Shown here in pieces: positions 29,780 to 41,384 of a stretch of DNA of 64,000 nucleotides (positions are counted from its first letter, which is position 1; every line of letters starts with the position of its first letter). The position numbers were made by a program, and so were the translations under genes. Source of the DNA: Psococerastis gibbosa (taxonomy: Eukaryota; Arthropoda; Insecta; Psocodea; Psocidae); contig OZ020485.1 in assembly GCA_963971405.1 (NCBI GenBank), positions 18,042,001 through 18,106,000 on the forward strand, read 5' to 3'. The notes beneath the pieces are model-generated. The model saw only the letters and a list, made by a program, of their open reading frames with translations. It was not told the origin of the DNA and searched no databases.

Positions 29780-31780
29780 TGGTAGATTGGTTCTGCGGAA
29801 ACAATCCCAATAATGTAAACCAAAAACCTATGGGGTCATTGGCAGGGGAAGGTTCAATGGGTAGACCTACCTCCATACTCCATAAAAAGCCGTTCAAATA
29901 TACTAATTATAGACTGAGGCATCTATCCAGTGACCTACTGTGAATTAAATTTTTTTTTTTGTAGCCTGCAGCATGTATGCGGTTATTAATTCTACCATTC
30001 TACATATCAATACAAATATGCTACTGCCAAATTAAAAGAAGTATAGCTGGAATATTATAATTATTTATTTATTAGACTACCAACCAGAAAAAAGTAGGAT
30101 AAGTATTATAATACCGTCTCCAGTAGGTACAAAATCCGATACACAGGTGTACAAGCCTGGATTAGTCAATATCTGTAAAACACTAAAATACAATAGCCTA
30201 AGGAAAAATGACTGGAGCCATTTTGGACTTAGCTGGTTCAGTCATTTACAATAAATCACAAACATGTGACAACGCTACCCCACTAACCCTGAGAAATAAG
30301 AAATAAATTTTATAACTGAAAGACAATACCAGCCGTTATTAGCTCAGTATTTAGAAATATCTGTACTACAGTATATGCCTACATAACATCACTTGAGTTA
30401 TATATAATGATCCTTTGTCGTGTGGACCACGGTACTCTGCAAAAACACAACACGTCTTATTAAAACTAAACACAATAAAATTAGTTACGTACTCAAAAAC
30501 ATTTAAAAACAAACAAAATATATTTGAAAAGTTTGCTTTTCCCGCGCGAAAATTGTGCAAACTTTCCACTGGACTGGCTTTTGAATTATTCCGTGTGTGT
30601 GTGTGTGTGTACATATCTTCACCTACAGGTCGCAGTTCTCAACCGATTTTTACACAACTTGCGAAAGTGTTTCTTTTTTTTTCAAATTTTTGTCGGGGTC
30701 GATTTTTAAGTGGGGGCAAAAAGGGGAAGTTTGATGTAGTGCCTTTTTTTAATCCACCGCGATCAAATTAGGTGAAAACAATGGAAATTTGAATCTTAAC
30801 AAGTTTCGTGGAATTTATTTTAATTATAAAAAATTTGAACGGGGGGGGGGGGGGGGCACGGTTCGGCGCAAGCATTTTCCTATACGAAAGATCTCGTTAA
30901 TGACATTCACTATCACTAATTGGCCACAGTTCTTGAACTCCCTCCTCGGGAGCGGGACTATTGCGCTAATCGTATTTTGTTAAAATCAATTTCATCTGTT
31001 TGTCCTGATAGTTTTGACAGCTCTACGATTGAGATTTCAAGAAGTTTTTGATTTTCACACTTGTGAGGCTTTTCCCACTCCGATTGTCTTTTGATGAAAC
31101 ATGAACAGGGCCAAAAATAATTTATATTTTGATAAAATGACATCCATTTCTATAAAAACTCCATTAGCCAATAGGGACCAGCCAATTGAATAGTATAATT
31201 ATTGAACTTCTACTGTATCAAAATGTTGAGGGACAGTTCTTCCTTCTAATAATGTCTTTTTGATCTCTTTATGACCGATATTTAAATTGAAGTTTGACAT
31301 TGTACAAAAAACCGATACTGGGGGTGTTCGGTTGTCTTTTACAGTAAATATTGAAAACCAAGCCTTTCTACAGGCTTTAATTTTTATCCAGATGAAGTAA
31401 CCCTGATGTAGTAACTGCGAGGATGATGAAGTTGGACCGCTTGCAAAGAGCTGTAAAATGTCCGTAATTCTTTCTTTTTAAACTCAGTTCATTCTTGGAA
31501 CAATTACTTGATATTTCCATAAGAGGGATATACAAAATTATACATCAAAAAATAGATTCAATGCAATGGCGAAAGGAATGAACATGGATTTATCTTTACG
31601 TGAGAGGATCATTTCCCTGAAGAAATATAGGAACACAGTTTCTGAAATTCTATATAGGCTAGGAATGATTCCTCTATCCACCCATCTATGTAGTTTTTTT
31701 TACTAAATAAATCAAAACTTTATGGGAAAAAAATTAACACTGTTAAAATACAAGGTGGTCCAACTTCAATGTCCCAGGGT
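29780..31780. other. Non-coding, simple and dispersed repeats
   Basis: A (TG)n tract lies near 30593-30611 and a G-run at 30841-30857. The segment 30900-31150 (CTAATTGGCCACAGTTCTTG, TTTTGACAGCTCTACGA) recurs at about 60600-60800. No gene is supported. Confidence 0.4.
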
Positions 31781-31797
31781 TGAACTACCATGCAGGA

Positions 31798-33567
31798 CTA
31801 TATATAGTACAAAAAGTCAATAAAACTTGTATAAGCGTCAGCATTGCACAAACCTTTACAATTCATCTCGTCCGGCATAGCCTGTCTCGCTTTAAACACA
31901 CTATTAAATAGTTTACCATGAAAAAACACATTATTAACCTGGTCGCTCCCATTAAAAAGTTTAAAACCACAAATATCAAAGGCAACTAATACGTGCTGCC
32001 AAGCCCGGATGAAAAGAGTTGCAATATGAATCTCTAACATATCCGGAACACCACACGGAATCGATTCCAATTCTCGAAGTGGAATTTCCGTTAGTCGAAT
32101 CAAATGAACAGCAAGCGCTTCGATATGCCACCGCTTGACCCCAGACTTTACTTCACGAGCCAAATAAAAGAGAGTTAGGTAACTAATACGTAACTTCTCA
32201 GGTATCGACAATACCTTATATGTTTTTAACTTACTGCTAATAGCCCAGCAGAGAATTTTAATTTTTTTAACTAAATTACCATTGCTCCAAAGAACGAGCA
32301 GTCCTGGATGAACGTCAGGGTATTCATAGTAGGCTAATGTTGGATAGCAAGAACAGACATATTCAGTGACGCAGCAAGGCCCAGCGGGACGTTCTTTCAG
32401 TAGGACACCGTATAGCCGGCGTCTGAGGGGCTTCAGTATTGCTAGGCTCGAAGTCGAAGACATTAACTCGAAACGGCAATCGTAGTAACACTTTGATAGA
32501 GTCAGTACTGGTAGGATTGAAGCGTCAGCTCCTTCACGGTGACGTTGTTCTGCTAAACGCAGTATTTTGGGCCAGTCCCCGTATGTAGCTCCGAAAGTCG
32601 ATTCACTCCAGGCAATGGGTAGATACGATTTAATACTATTACTTAACTTTTCTTTTAAATGAGGAGCGTTTATAGAATTTGCGAGAACACTAGGCCAGGT
32701 GGATGGGTGTTGCAATCGAGAGGTGTTTTGCATTATCCACGCAGCAACTTTGGGGAAAATTAATTTCTTCTGCAGGTAAATAGCGCCTTCAAGCTGATGA
32801 AAGTTAGGCAAGTCTCGTAGAAGCGATAAATGAAAACTATGCAGATCATCGTCAGTTAGAAAGTCATTGCCGCAAAGCGTTGCCAGAAGTGGTAAATACA
32901 ATTCGTCAAGTTTCAAATGATTTGCTAGATACGTCTTATCGTATACTTTGGTGCTAAACGTATCTACATGCAAATAGTTTATTGAAAAACAATTATCTAC
33001 ACCTTCAATTGCAATATAATCGGTATCTCGGGAAAGCACGCCGTAGCAGCCATTTTTTGCAATAAATTCCAAAATCTCTTCTTCGCCAACTTTCATGGTT
33101 TGCAGAATTTCGCAGCCTGTATACCGGACGACATATTTAAAAAATTCTATTTTTGGCACCATGTATCTCATCATTCCCTGAGCTTCGTCAACGTGGCCCT
33201 TTTCTACGAGTTGCGTTGCCATGGCGATCTTTTGGGAAACTTCGCATATCGCCTTTTTCCGCGCTTCTACACTTATGACTCTAGCAGTGGATCCGTCAAA
33301 CAAAAACACAGCTCTGATACCGTGTCTCTTGAAAAGCTGGATTAGTTGTATCAATTGTTCTTCGAACTCCCTGTAAAGTGCTAAATGCGTACCGGACGAG
33401 GGTATGCTGCTGTATAAATGCCGGGAACACGCATGACTGTCTATTAAAAGAATTGGTACTTTGCCCGTGCGCTCTTTGTACAAGGCAACACTTTCCGCAA
33501 ATTTCACTTTTTTAAGTGCCTTTGGACATTCTCTGTAGATGAATTGGTCAAGTCCTCGAATCCCCAT
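31798..33567 (-). CDS. FAM120-like XPG-fold protein, MGIRGL type, D-x-D retained
   Basis: This intact single-exon frame has 589 residues. It opens MGIRGLDQFIYRECP. D43 in LLIDSHACS, D91 in VFLFDGST, the acidic GEEEILEF and SRDTDY keep the XPG acidic pattern. Family blocks follow: LATLCGNDFLTDDDLHSFHL, LRRRLYGVLLKERP, EYPDVHPGLLVLW, FYLAREVKSGVKRWHIEAL, FDICGFKLFNG and NVFFHGKLFN. A splice-acceptor-like TTGTTTTGCAG ends 8 bp before the ATG, which suggests a 5'-UTR intron. The Tc1/mariner-type foldback at 33620-35197 would lie inside that intron or just upstream. Its closest relative in the window is the copy at 26 kb. Confidence 0.87.
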   Translation of the reverse strand: MGIRGLDQFIYRECPKALKKVKFAESVALYKERTGKVPILLIDSHACSRHLYSSIPSSGTHLALYREFEEQLIQLIQLFKRHGIRAVFLFDGSTARVISVEARKKAICEVSQKIAMATQLVEKGHVDEAQGMMRYMVPKIEFFKYVVRYTGCEILQTMKVGEEEILEFIAKNGCYGVLSRDTDYIAIEGVDNCFSINYLHVDTFSTKVYDKTYLANHLKLDELYLPLLATLCGNDFLTDDDLHSFHLSLLRDLPNFHQLEGAIYLQKKLIFPKVAAWIMQNTSRLQHPSTWPSVLANSINAPHLKEKLSNSIKSYLPIAWSESTFGATYGDWPKILRLAEQRHREGADASILPVLTLSKCYYDCRFELMSSTSSLAILKPLRRRLYGVLLKERPAGPCCVTEYVCSCYPTLAYYEYPDVHPGLLVLWSNGNLVKKIKILCWAISSKLKTYKVLSIPEKLRISYLTLFYLAREVKSGVKRWHIEALAVHLIRLTEIPLRELESIPCGVPDMLEIHIATLFIRAWQHVLVAFDICGFKLFNGSDQVNNVFFHGKLFNSVFKARQAMPDEMNCKGLCNADAYTSFIDFLYYI

Positions 33568-33619
33568 GGTTAAATCTGCAAAACAATTTTTTTTTTATAT
33601 TATTTAATACATTGTAGTA

Positions 33620-35197
33620 CTACCCTAACCAGCTCAAGTTCGGACACTTGAATTTTTGTATCACTTTTCTTACAAAATATTTTCTTTTCTTAAATTTTGA
33701 CAGATTATTTTTTGTTTGACTATAATACATTAAAATATGGACCATTAGGTAGATTTTAAATCAAATATTTTTAAAATCTATGGAAGCATAACCTGAGGGA
33801 TAATATTTGTTTCCACCCTTGCAAGGACTAGGAAAATGATCCACTTCCTAGGACCTGGTTTTTTCGTAAAAAATTGAACTTACCGGGTCAAAAACCATCT
33901 AAAAGTAGAAAACTATTTCATTTTAACAATAATAGTTGAAAAATTTTCAATAACAAAATTTTTTTGTGATGTGGCGAGAAGAATCGCGTTATCCGCGGAT
34001 TTACGCGGATGAGTGATAACACTTTCGTAACTTGGGAAAGGCGTATTGAAAATAGCTGCCGGCTACTCCTGGCAGAAAGCACTGTTCAAGATATTGCCTG
34101 AAAACACGAAAAAGCCGGAGAAATCATAGCTAAACCTACGGAAGGAAGTATTCGGACAGTGACGCAAGTTGAAGAAAAGGCCCTTGGACGAGGGGCCTGA
34201 TGCAATAGAACGGATACTAGTGATTCTATTAATCATAAATGGTACCAGCTTACTGGTAAAAAAAAAATACTGTCGCCAAACTTTGAAGAACATGGGGTTT
34301 CAATCTTACGCTGCTAAGAAGGAATCGGCACTCAGTTTGCGTCAATTGAAAAGATGACGCACTTGTGGAAATCAATTAAAAATTTGGTCAGAAGATAACT
34401 GGCGCAGGGTTGTCTGGTCGGATAAATCGAGATTTGAACATGGATTTCCACAAGCGCGCCTTCTTTTCTTTTGACGCAAAGTCAGTGCCGATTCCTTCTT
34501 AGCAGCGTAAAATTGAAACCCCATGTTCTTCAAAGTTTGGTGACAAGTATCTTGGCAGTATTTTTTTTTACCAGTAAGCTGATGATTAATAAAATCACTA
34601 GTATCCGTTCTATTGCATCAGGCCCCTCGTTCAAGGGCCTTTTCTTCACCTTGCGTCGCTGTCCGAATACTTCCTTCCGTAGTTTAGCCACGATTTCTCT
34701 AGTTTTTTCGTGTTTTCAGGCAATATCTTGAACAGTGCTTTCTGCCAGGAGTAGCCGGCAGCTATTTTCCATACGCCTTTCCCAAGTTACGAAAGCGTTA
34801 TCACTCATCCGCGTAAATCCGCGGATAACGCGATTCTTCTCGCCACATCACAAAAAAATTTTGTTATTGAAAATTTTTCAACTATTATTGTTAAAATGAA
34901 ATAGTTTTCTAATTTTAGATGGTTTTTGACCCGGTAAGTTCAATTTTTTACGAAAAAAACAGGTCCTAGGAAGTGGATCATTTTCATAGTCCTTGCAAGG
35001 GTGGAAAGAAATATTATCCCTGAGGTTATGCTTCCATAGATTTTAAAAATATTTGATTGAAAATCTACCTAAAGGTCCATATTTTAATGTATTATAGTCA
35101 AACAAATATGAATATGTCGCAATTTAAGAAAAAAAAAAATATTGTAAAATAAGTGATACAATAATTCAAGTGTCCGAACTTGAGCTGGTTAGGGTAG
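33620..35197. mobile_element. Tc1/mariner-type foldback element, 1.58 kb, TA-flanked
   Basis: The ends CTACCCTAACCAGCTCAAGT and the inverted copy ending GAGCTGGTTAGGGTAG are each flanked by TA (33618-33619 and 35198-35199). The arms are about 750 bp and near-identical, around a short centre (about 34370-34445). The centre in one frame reads EDNWRRVVWSDKSRFEH, the second-aspartate region of a Tc1/mariner transposase. The rest of the transposase is represented only by degraded sequence in the arms, so the element is not autonomous. Confidence 0.8.
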
Positions 35198-35204
35198 TAT
35201 TATA

Positions 35205-35400
35205 TGGTATATATAACACTGACATTAAATTAACTTTGGTTGAAGAGGTAACCTCCTCATTATAACCGAAATTAGAGGGTATGGAAAAATCTGGGCTTGG
35301 CGGGATTCGAACCCCTGATCTACGCCTTAGATCGCGTAGATCGTGGGTTTAAATCCCATCAAGCCCAGTTTTTTCCATTTCCTCTAATTTCGGTTTTTAA
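35205..35400. repeat. tRNA-derived SINE in palindromic form
   Basis: CTGGGCTTGGCGGGATTCGA (B box on minus) and GTGGGTTTAAATCCCATCAA (B box on plus) form inverted halves around GATCTACGC/GCGTAGATC. The left outer segment (TTAACTTTGGTTGAAGAGG) matches the palindrome at 391-594. Two SINE heads appear fused tail-out. Confidence 0.55.
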
Positions 35401-35744
35401 TATTATTTCTATATTGTTAGTCTGCATTGTTTTTTTAGTTCACCTTCATATAAAAGTAGCCCATGTATAATTACAAAGGCTTTCACGGCCGGAGTTACAT
35501 GAAGAATCTGGAAGTACACTTTCAGGATGACCACGGCCTATCATCCCGAATTCGACTGATTCTTCAATTAGCCCATGACTCAAATAAAACCAATTAATGT
35601 GTATTTAATGCATTTTACCTGCATCTATGCAGTGCTGTGTGATTGATGTTCCACCATCACAGTGGCACAGTCTGCAATTTACGTTGTACGTTTGTATCTC
35701 CTTTTTTGATATGTATCATAGTCAGAATAAATTATATTGACCAG

Positions 35745-35842
35745 TAAAGCAGGCGGTCCCGGGCCTTCCTATTTGAGTGTAAGAGAGGGCTTTATAGCCC
35801 TAACTTCGCTAGGTTGGCTTAGTAATAGAACAACAAAAAAGT
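35745..35842 (+). mobile_element. LINE 3'-tail copy
   Basis: AAGCAGGCGGTCCCGGGCCT through CGCTAGGTTGGCTTAGTAAT and a short A-rich end. It matches the tails at 6.3 and 13.25 kb. Confidence 0.55.
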
Positions 35843-36316
35843 CAATAATATTTATTCTCCTACCTTATGACATATAGGTATATAGCGTAGGTTACCTGAG
35901 ATGTAACAGTCACTTCGGCCAATGTCTACATTAAACTTGCTAAAAATATTTATTTCTTTTCTTATTGTTGCATTAGAGACGTTAAAACGGAAAGCTAGCT
36001 TTAAAACATGATAAAAGCAAGTGTCAACAAGGAGGTAACAAGTAAGTCGCAAAACAACAAACAAAACATGAAAACAAAATACTAATATGGCGGCAAGCAG
36101 ACGACAACAATACTAAAGCCGGAAATGGAGAAGAATTGGACTTTTTACTTTTTGCATTATTGATTTGTTTTATTTTTTGATGAATTAAGGCAAATTTAGT
36201 AGATCCCTGTTAAATATAACTTTTTATAAGTTTGTTTAGAATAAAATAAAAATTGTGCTCGGAATCTGATTTCATGCTTATTTTCATTTAATAAATTAGG
36301 CAATATGTTATTACGT

Positions 36317-36484
36317 TAAAGGTGCCCATTCCACATACGTACAACGTCAACGAAAAATTGAAAAATGACGTCAAAATGACGTAAATTGACGTGGTAGCAG
36401 AATTTTTAGTATGTCTTTAATGTCTGCTAAAACGTCATTTTTCAATTTTTCGTTGACGTTGTACGTATATGGAATACCCCCCTA
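36317..36484. mobile_element. Foldback element with the GTGGTAGCAGA core
   Basis: The outer end TAAAGGTGCCCATTCCACAT pairs with ATATGGAATACCCCCCTAA. The arms contain ACGTACAACGTCAACG and its complement, and AATTGAAAAATGACGT. The centre is GACGTGGTAGCAGAATTTTT, then GTCTTTAATGTCTGCTA. The arm sequence differs from the other family members. Confidence 0.8.
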
Positions 36485-36968
36485 ACTTCAAAAGTCACAA
36501 ATAACAAAATAAATATGCATAAACAGCAGTCTCCTATTAGTTATTTATAGCTGGTCCATTTAGGACAATATATGAATTTTATGGCACTTCTACAGTATAT
36601 AGGTACTCTTAAGTTAATTATGATGCCCTAACTATTATTTCCTCGTATTTTATTATTATGGCATCAAACCATTGAAAGTAATTTACCTCAAATTCTCAAA
36701 AGTTCCACCAAAATTATTTTTATTGTTTCCGTTTCTTCTTTATTGGGGCATAGGCTAGTCCATTGTTGCCTTGTTTACATTTCACAGATAAGATAAATTA
36801 TCATTTTATATTTTTCCGCTACTTTTATTGTACGGTAATGTAATGTAAAAACAGAAAGCAGAGAAGAGAAGAAGACCTCGTCCAGGTAATTATAGTCACG
36901 AAACCATACCATATTTCTTAAGTATTACAACTGGAATAGTGGTACCTACGCAACTGTCCTAGCAAGCG

Positions 36969-39587
36969 ATGGGAATTAGAAGCCTAGAATCATATATTAA
37001 TCAAAAATGCCCAGAGGCATTTATGAGTGTAAACATAGCTCAATGCGCTGCATTGTACAAAAAGACAAAGGGAAAGGAGCCAATTCTTTTGATTGATGGC
37101 AGTTCATTATCACATTGGTTATATAATGGAATTTCCTCCACTGGTGTTTTCTTGGGCCTTTATGAGGAACTCAACGAGAGACTTGAAACTTTTCTTAGCA
37201 GTTTAAAGAGGAACCAAATCAAATTTGCATTTTTCTTTCACGGTTCTATAAGTCTACAACCACATCAAGAACGAGAAGAGCTGTGGATACAGAGACGGTA
37301 CCGTATGAAAAAATGAAAGAAATAATGGAAGCAACGCGAAATTTTTCGACCGGCCAATGCAATGTAGTATTTTTTTTTATTATTATATAAATTGGGGTAC
37401 AGGTGTTACCTGTGTGCACTTAAGCCTATTGGCCTATTGTGCCCCCTACAACAAAGTATCTACATCACTTCTACATCACTTTCTCGAGGCCTATCTCCCT
37501 CACGAGAGCCAGGATCTTGAGGGGATTCAGAAGTGGTAGGTCTTTTACATGTAACTGCAAGCTTTCCGAGCATGCTGCTCTTCTTCGTACGATTGCATCG
37601 CATCGCATCGCAGGTCCTCCGCATCTTCATTGCAGAATCTGCAAGACTATAGTTGTCTCCCTAAGAGACTCCAGATATTTAACCCCAGGACCAAAGACGC
37701 CAAGGCCTGTTCTTGGTTTGGTACTTCCTAGCCTAGAGCCATCAGTATACCACTTGATTGTGTGACTATTGAGAATTCCTGCTGATTCGCAGCATTCTTT
37801 CATTGTCCCTAATATAGTTTCGAATTCCCTCCTAAAACAGTATTTTGGATGGATTCTATCGCTTGGCATATCCAAGCAGTGGTCAGACGTAGTCAGAGAG
37901 GCTGAGTCTCTCTTAATTGCCCTTTCACTCCTGGTAATGCCATTTCTGCTGAAGTTTCCACTGCAACATGGAGGGGTGGGAAGTCCAGTACTATCTCCAT
38001 TGCTGCAGTGGGACAGGATTACATAGCCCCTGTAAAGCATCATGTTAGAGAATACGGGCTTCTGAATGTAGCCATAATTTGGATTATTCAGAGAAAAATT
38101 CTCATGTGGTTTGATTTTGCCATGTCCATGAAGCCATGACCAATGGTATGGTTACAGCAGGAAAAGACAGGCAGTATGCAATGTAGTAGCTGTACAGAAA
38201 ATCTTAAATGACCAAGTTGCCAAGACAGATTTTATGAAGTACGTTTTGCGCGTACGCGGTTATGAAATGCTGCAAACACTCAGTACTAATGCTGAAATTA
38301 TGGACTTTGTAGCGAAGAATGATTGTTTCGGCATATTGGCCCAAAGTACTGAATTTATTGTGTGTGATGGCCTCCAAAGTTACTTCTCCCTAAAACATTT
38401 GGATATGAACAATTTTACCACGATGGAATACTGTAAAACTAGACTGGCGCATCACCTGGACATCGATCCGTTATATCTGCCACTACTCGCAACGCTGTGT
38501 GGCAATGATTTTCTATCAGATGAGGATCTTCGTCATTTTCATTTGTCCCTGCTACGTGAACTTCCCAATTTTCACCGTTTTCGAAGTTACACCCATCTCT
38601 CAAAAACAATCATGATACCAAAAGTGGCGGTGTGGATTTAAAATAACTCTTACAGACTTAAGGATCCAGCGTCGTGGACAGTGGTCGTTCCTGGTCTAAT
38701 CAAACACTCCAGTTTAAGTGAGAAGATAACAGACAGCATTAAATCTTATTTCAAGTCAAATACTTCTGACAGTAAAGCAAATAGCAACAGTGTTTGGCAA
38801 AAAATTCTTTGCCTAGCCGAAGAACGCTATCGGCGTGTACGTTTACCCAGTTCAATTTTCAATATCATGAATTTTTCTAAATGCTACCATGGCTGCCGCT
38901 TCGAGTATTTCTCCAATCCATCCTTGCCACCGAGCGGAATACTACTCAGACCTCTTCGCAGCAGAATGTATGGCATTCTTCTCCGAGATAATCATGCAGA
39001 AATTACAGAATTTGTTGTGACAGGACCAAACTGCCTTACCCCGCCATTCTTGGCCTCGTATGAACAGCGTGACGAACATCCTGGTCTACTGCACCTTTGG
39101 AGTGATAACTGTCCCCAGGAAGAACAATTGAAGATTTTATGCCGGGCAGTTAGCAGCAAGCTAAAACTCGGCAATTTTTTGTCACTTCCTGACAACTGTC
39201 GCATTAGTTGTTTATCTCTGTTTTATTTAGCACGTGAAGTCAAGTCTTGAACGTTGGCAAATTGAAGCTCTTGTTATTCTCATCGTCCGTTTATCGGAAA
39301 TTTCTATTGCAGATTTAAAGGCAGTGCATTGTGGAGTGCCAGATATGAATGAAATACATATTGCTACGGTTTACTTCCGGACCTGGTTTCATGTTTTGAC
39401 TCTGAATGACGCATGTGGAAGTCCTCTTTTAAAGAAAAGTCCGAATCCAACGAAAGATATATTTTTCGATGGCAAATGGTTTAATATTGTCTACTGCGTG
39501 GCCAAGTCGAGGGAAACTTTGGGCTCTGATTTGTGTAACAATAATCCATTATTTGAGCAGATTCTTGAATTTATATTCAAGGAATAA
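36969..39587 (+). pseudogene. FAM120-like pseudogene, MGIRSLE type, split by a LINE
   Basis: The copy reads MGIRSLESYINQKCP, LLIDGSSLSHW and FAFFFHGS, then loses frame near 37310. A LINE (37370-38175) interrupts it. The body resumes with KYVLRVRGYEMLQ, AQSTEFIV, TLCGNDFLSDEDLRHFHLSL, an in-frame TAA at 38639-38641 (VAVWI*NNS), LRSRMYGILLRD, DEHPGLLHLW and FYLAREVKS. There is a further frame change near 39245, then LERWQIEALVI, NDACGSPLL, IFFDGKWFN and the family C-terminus at 39587. The second acidic cluster is degraded (AQSTE). It belongs to the MGIRGL subfamily, on the opposite strand to its two relatives. Confidence 0.85.
37370..38175 (-). mobile_element. 5'-truncated LINE with RNase H-like region, 13-bp target duplication
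   Basis: ATGCAATGTAGTA occurs at 37357-37369 and 38176-38188 and brackets the insert. A T-run at 37370-37379 is the complement of the poly(A) tail. On the minus strand, HTIKWYTDGSRLGSTKPRTG and LGVFGPGVKY mark the RNase H part of an I/Jockey-group ORF2. The insertion lies inside the FAM120-like pseudogene. Confidence 0.85.
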
Positions 39588-39599
39588 ACTATAATGGAA

Positions 39600-40520
39600 A
39601 AGGTTCACACCATTTAATTCCCTTATTAGTAGGCTAATTACAATCTTGTAGTGTTAGTTACTTTACAACACATGTTAATGTTAACTACGCTAATTCGTGC
39701 TGAAGTTGCAAAAGTATAACTGTCGGTAGCGGCAAGTTAATTGTTTAAAAAATTGGGACGACGCGGGTATAATTTGTGATGACGATTTAAACCCTGGTGG
39801 AAACAATTATAAATGATGACGCGATTTAGCATTAAACTTTGTTAAAATGGTTTCATAATTAATTGACATTGTGAGCTACTTCGGAGAAAAAGGACACAAC
39901 TCTACATCTATCAGTTTGCAGAAATTGAAGTTTTTTTTATAATGACTTAGGCTACCTGACGGTTCCCGCCAAATAGAAATCGATGCAACTGCCCTCGTGG
40001 AAAATACATACACTACATTAACGCAAAATTGATCGCGTACGGGCTCCTAAAGTCCAGCGATAGCAATTCTGTTGTAATGTGCAAATCTACTGTATATTGT
40101 CTTGGAAATACATTCATTCTCTTAAAAAAAGTAGAGTTTAAAAAAAAATTGCGTTGCTATAAGTTGAAATTGACAATTTTTGAGTTGTGTCTTTTTTCTT
40201 CCGAAGTACAGATATTGATGCTGGTAAGCTGCCTTCAATTTTTTTACATTTATTTTGGTTTGATAATCATTTAACGGCAATCTGAAAATTGTCTTTATTT
40301 TCCATATTTTGGGCCTTTTAATATTTTTTATGTCATGCGCTTTGACTTTTTAGCTGCTGAATTTTGACGAAACATGTTTAATGTAGAACCGGCTAGAGTT
40401 GTATATGTAGGAGAGATGGAACATTCTTTCCCATCATGGCTATTATTTGAATTTGTGTTGCCACCTGCCACGTCTTCTTCAACCCATCAGAACGCGCCTA
40501 GGCAGCTACAAAACTACAGC
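39600..40520. other. AT-rich, no gene seen
   Basis: An ORF at 40029-40274 has hydrophobic character but no motif, and is not supported as a gene. Confidence 0.4.
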
Positions 40521-40529
40521 AATTCCCGT

Positions 40530-41328
40530 CAGTGGCATAGCCAAGGGGGGGGGGGTCAGCTGGGTCCGGACCCCCCCTAAAATGTAGCAAAACAGCCAAT
40601 TTTTCAGATATTTATTCAAAAAAAAACCCCGGGGCAGCCCCGGTCCCTCTGTTTCCAGTTTTGTTAATAATGTTATCGTCTGCAAAATCAATTTTTTTGC
40701 CGACAAACTATTTCAGGTCTATCTTTTAAAAAACATTCACCGCGGTAGCCCCTGGGCCCCCCTTGTTAGCTGTAATATTCTTCATATGAAAAATATGAAC
40801 ATAACTGCTTTCAAAGTGCGTCAATTCCACTATTGTGAGCCTATGCTTTTTAAAAATAATTCCCCCGGGGGAGACCCCCGGGCCCCCTTTTCTTGCTGTG
40901 GGTCTATTATTCTCCGGCTGTAAAACCTAAACATTATTAGAATAGGTTACAAGACGTATATGCATCAAAATGTGTAAAACTCCATAATTTCAGGCCTATA
41001 TTTTTTTCAAAAAGCTTCCCCGGGGGAGACCCTCGGGCCCCCCAACCCCTTGGGTGGTGAAATTAAGATCATGCCCCTATTTAGAAGATGCGTGCTTCCA
41101 TGAGGACGGCTCTATGTAGGCATGGGAGCCCTAATTGCATTCGTTGTGTATTTGCATTTATTGAAAATTAAGAATTTTTATTATTACTATTACTATTTCC
41201 TATTTTTCTTCTATTTTACGAAATTACGGGGGGGGGGGGGCAAATGAAACACCACCCCATTCGAAAACCTATCGTAAATGGGCAAACTTTATGTATTGAT
41301 GTTGCATAAAAACTGGACCCGCCCACCC

Positions 41329-41361
<33 letters not shown>

Positions 41362-41372
41362 CTACGCCACTG
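40530..41372. mobile_element. hAT-type non-autonomous element, 843 bp
   Basis: The ends CAGTGGCATAGCCAAGG and (complement of the right end) CAGTGGCGTAGCCAGA are terminal inverted repeats. The flanking 8-mers ATTCCCGT (40522-40529) and ATTACCGT (41373-41380) differ at one base, as expected for a hAT target duplication. The interior has several GGGGGAGACCCCCGGGCCCC-like palindromic blocks and a long A-run near the right end. No transposase is present. Confidence 0.8.
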
Positions 41373-41384
41373 ATTACCGTAGTG

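Noticed and set aside
30366-30771. Overlapping ORFs on both strands, 82 and 118 residues
   Set aside because: They run through a (TG)n tract and low-complexity sequence and show no motif.
31560-31690. Short frame MNMDLSLRERIISLKKYRNT resembling a Tc1-type helix-turn-helix
   Set aside because: Too short, and no adjoining transposase sequence or terminal repeats were seen.
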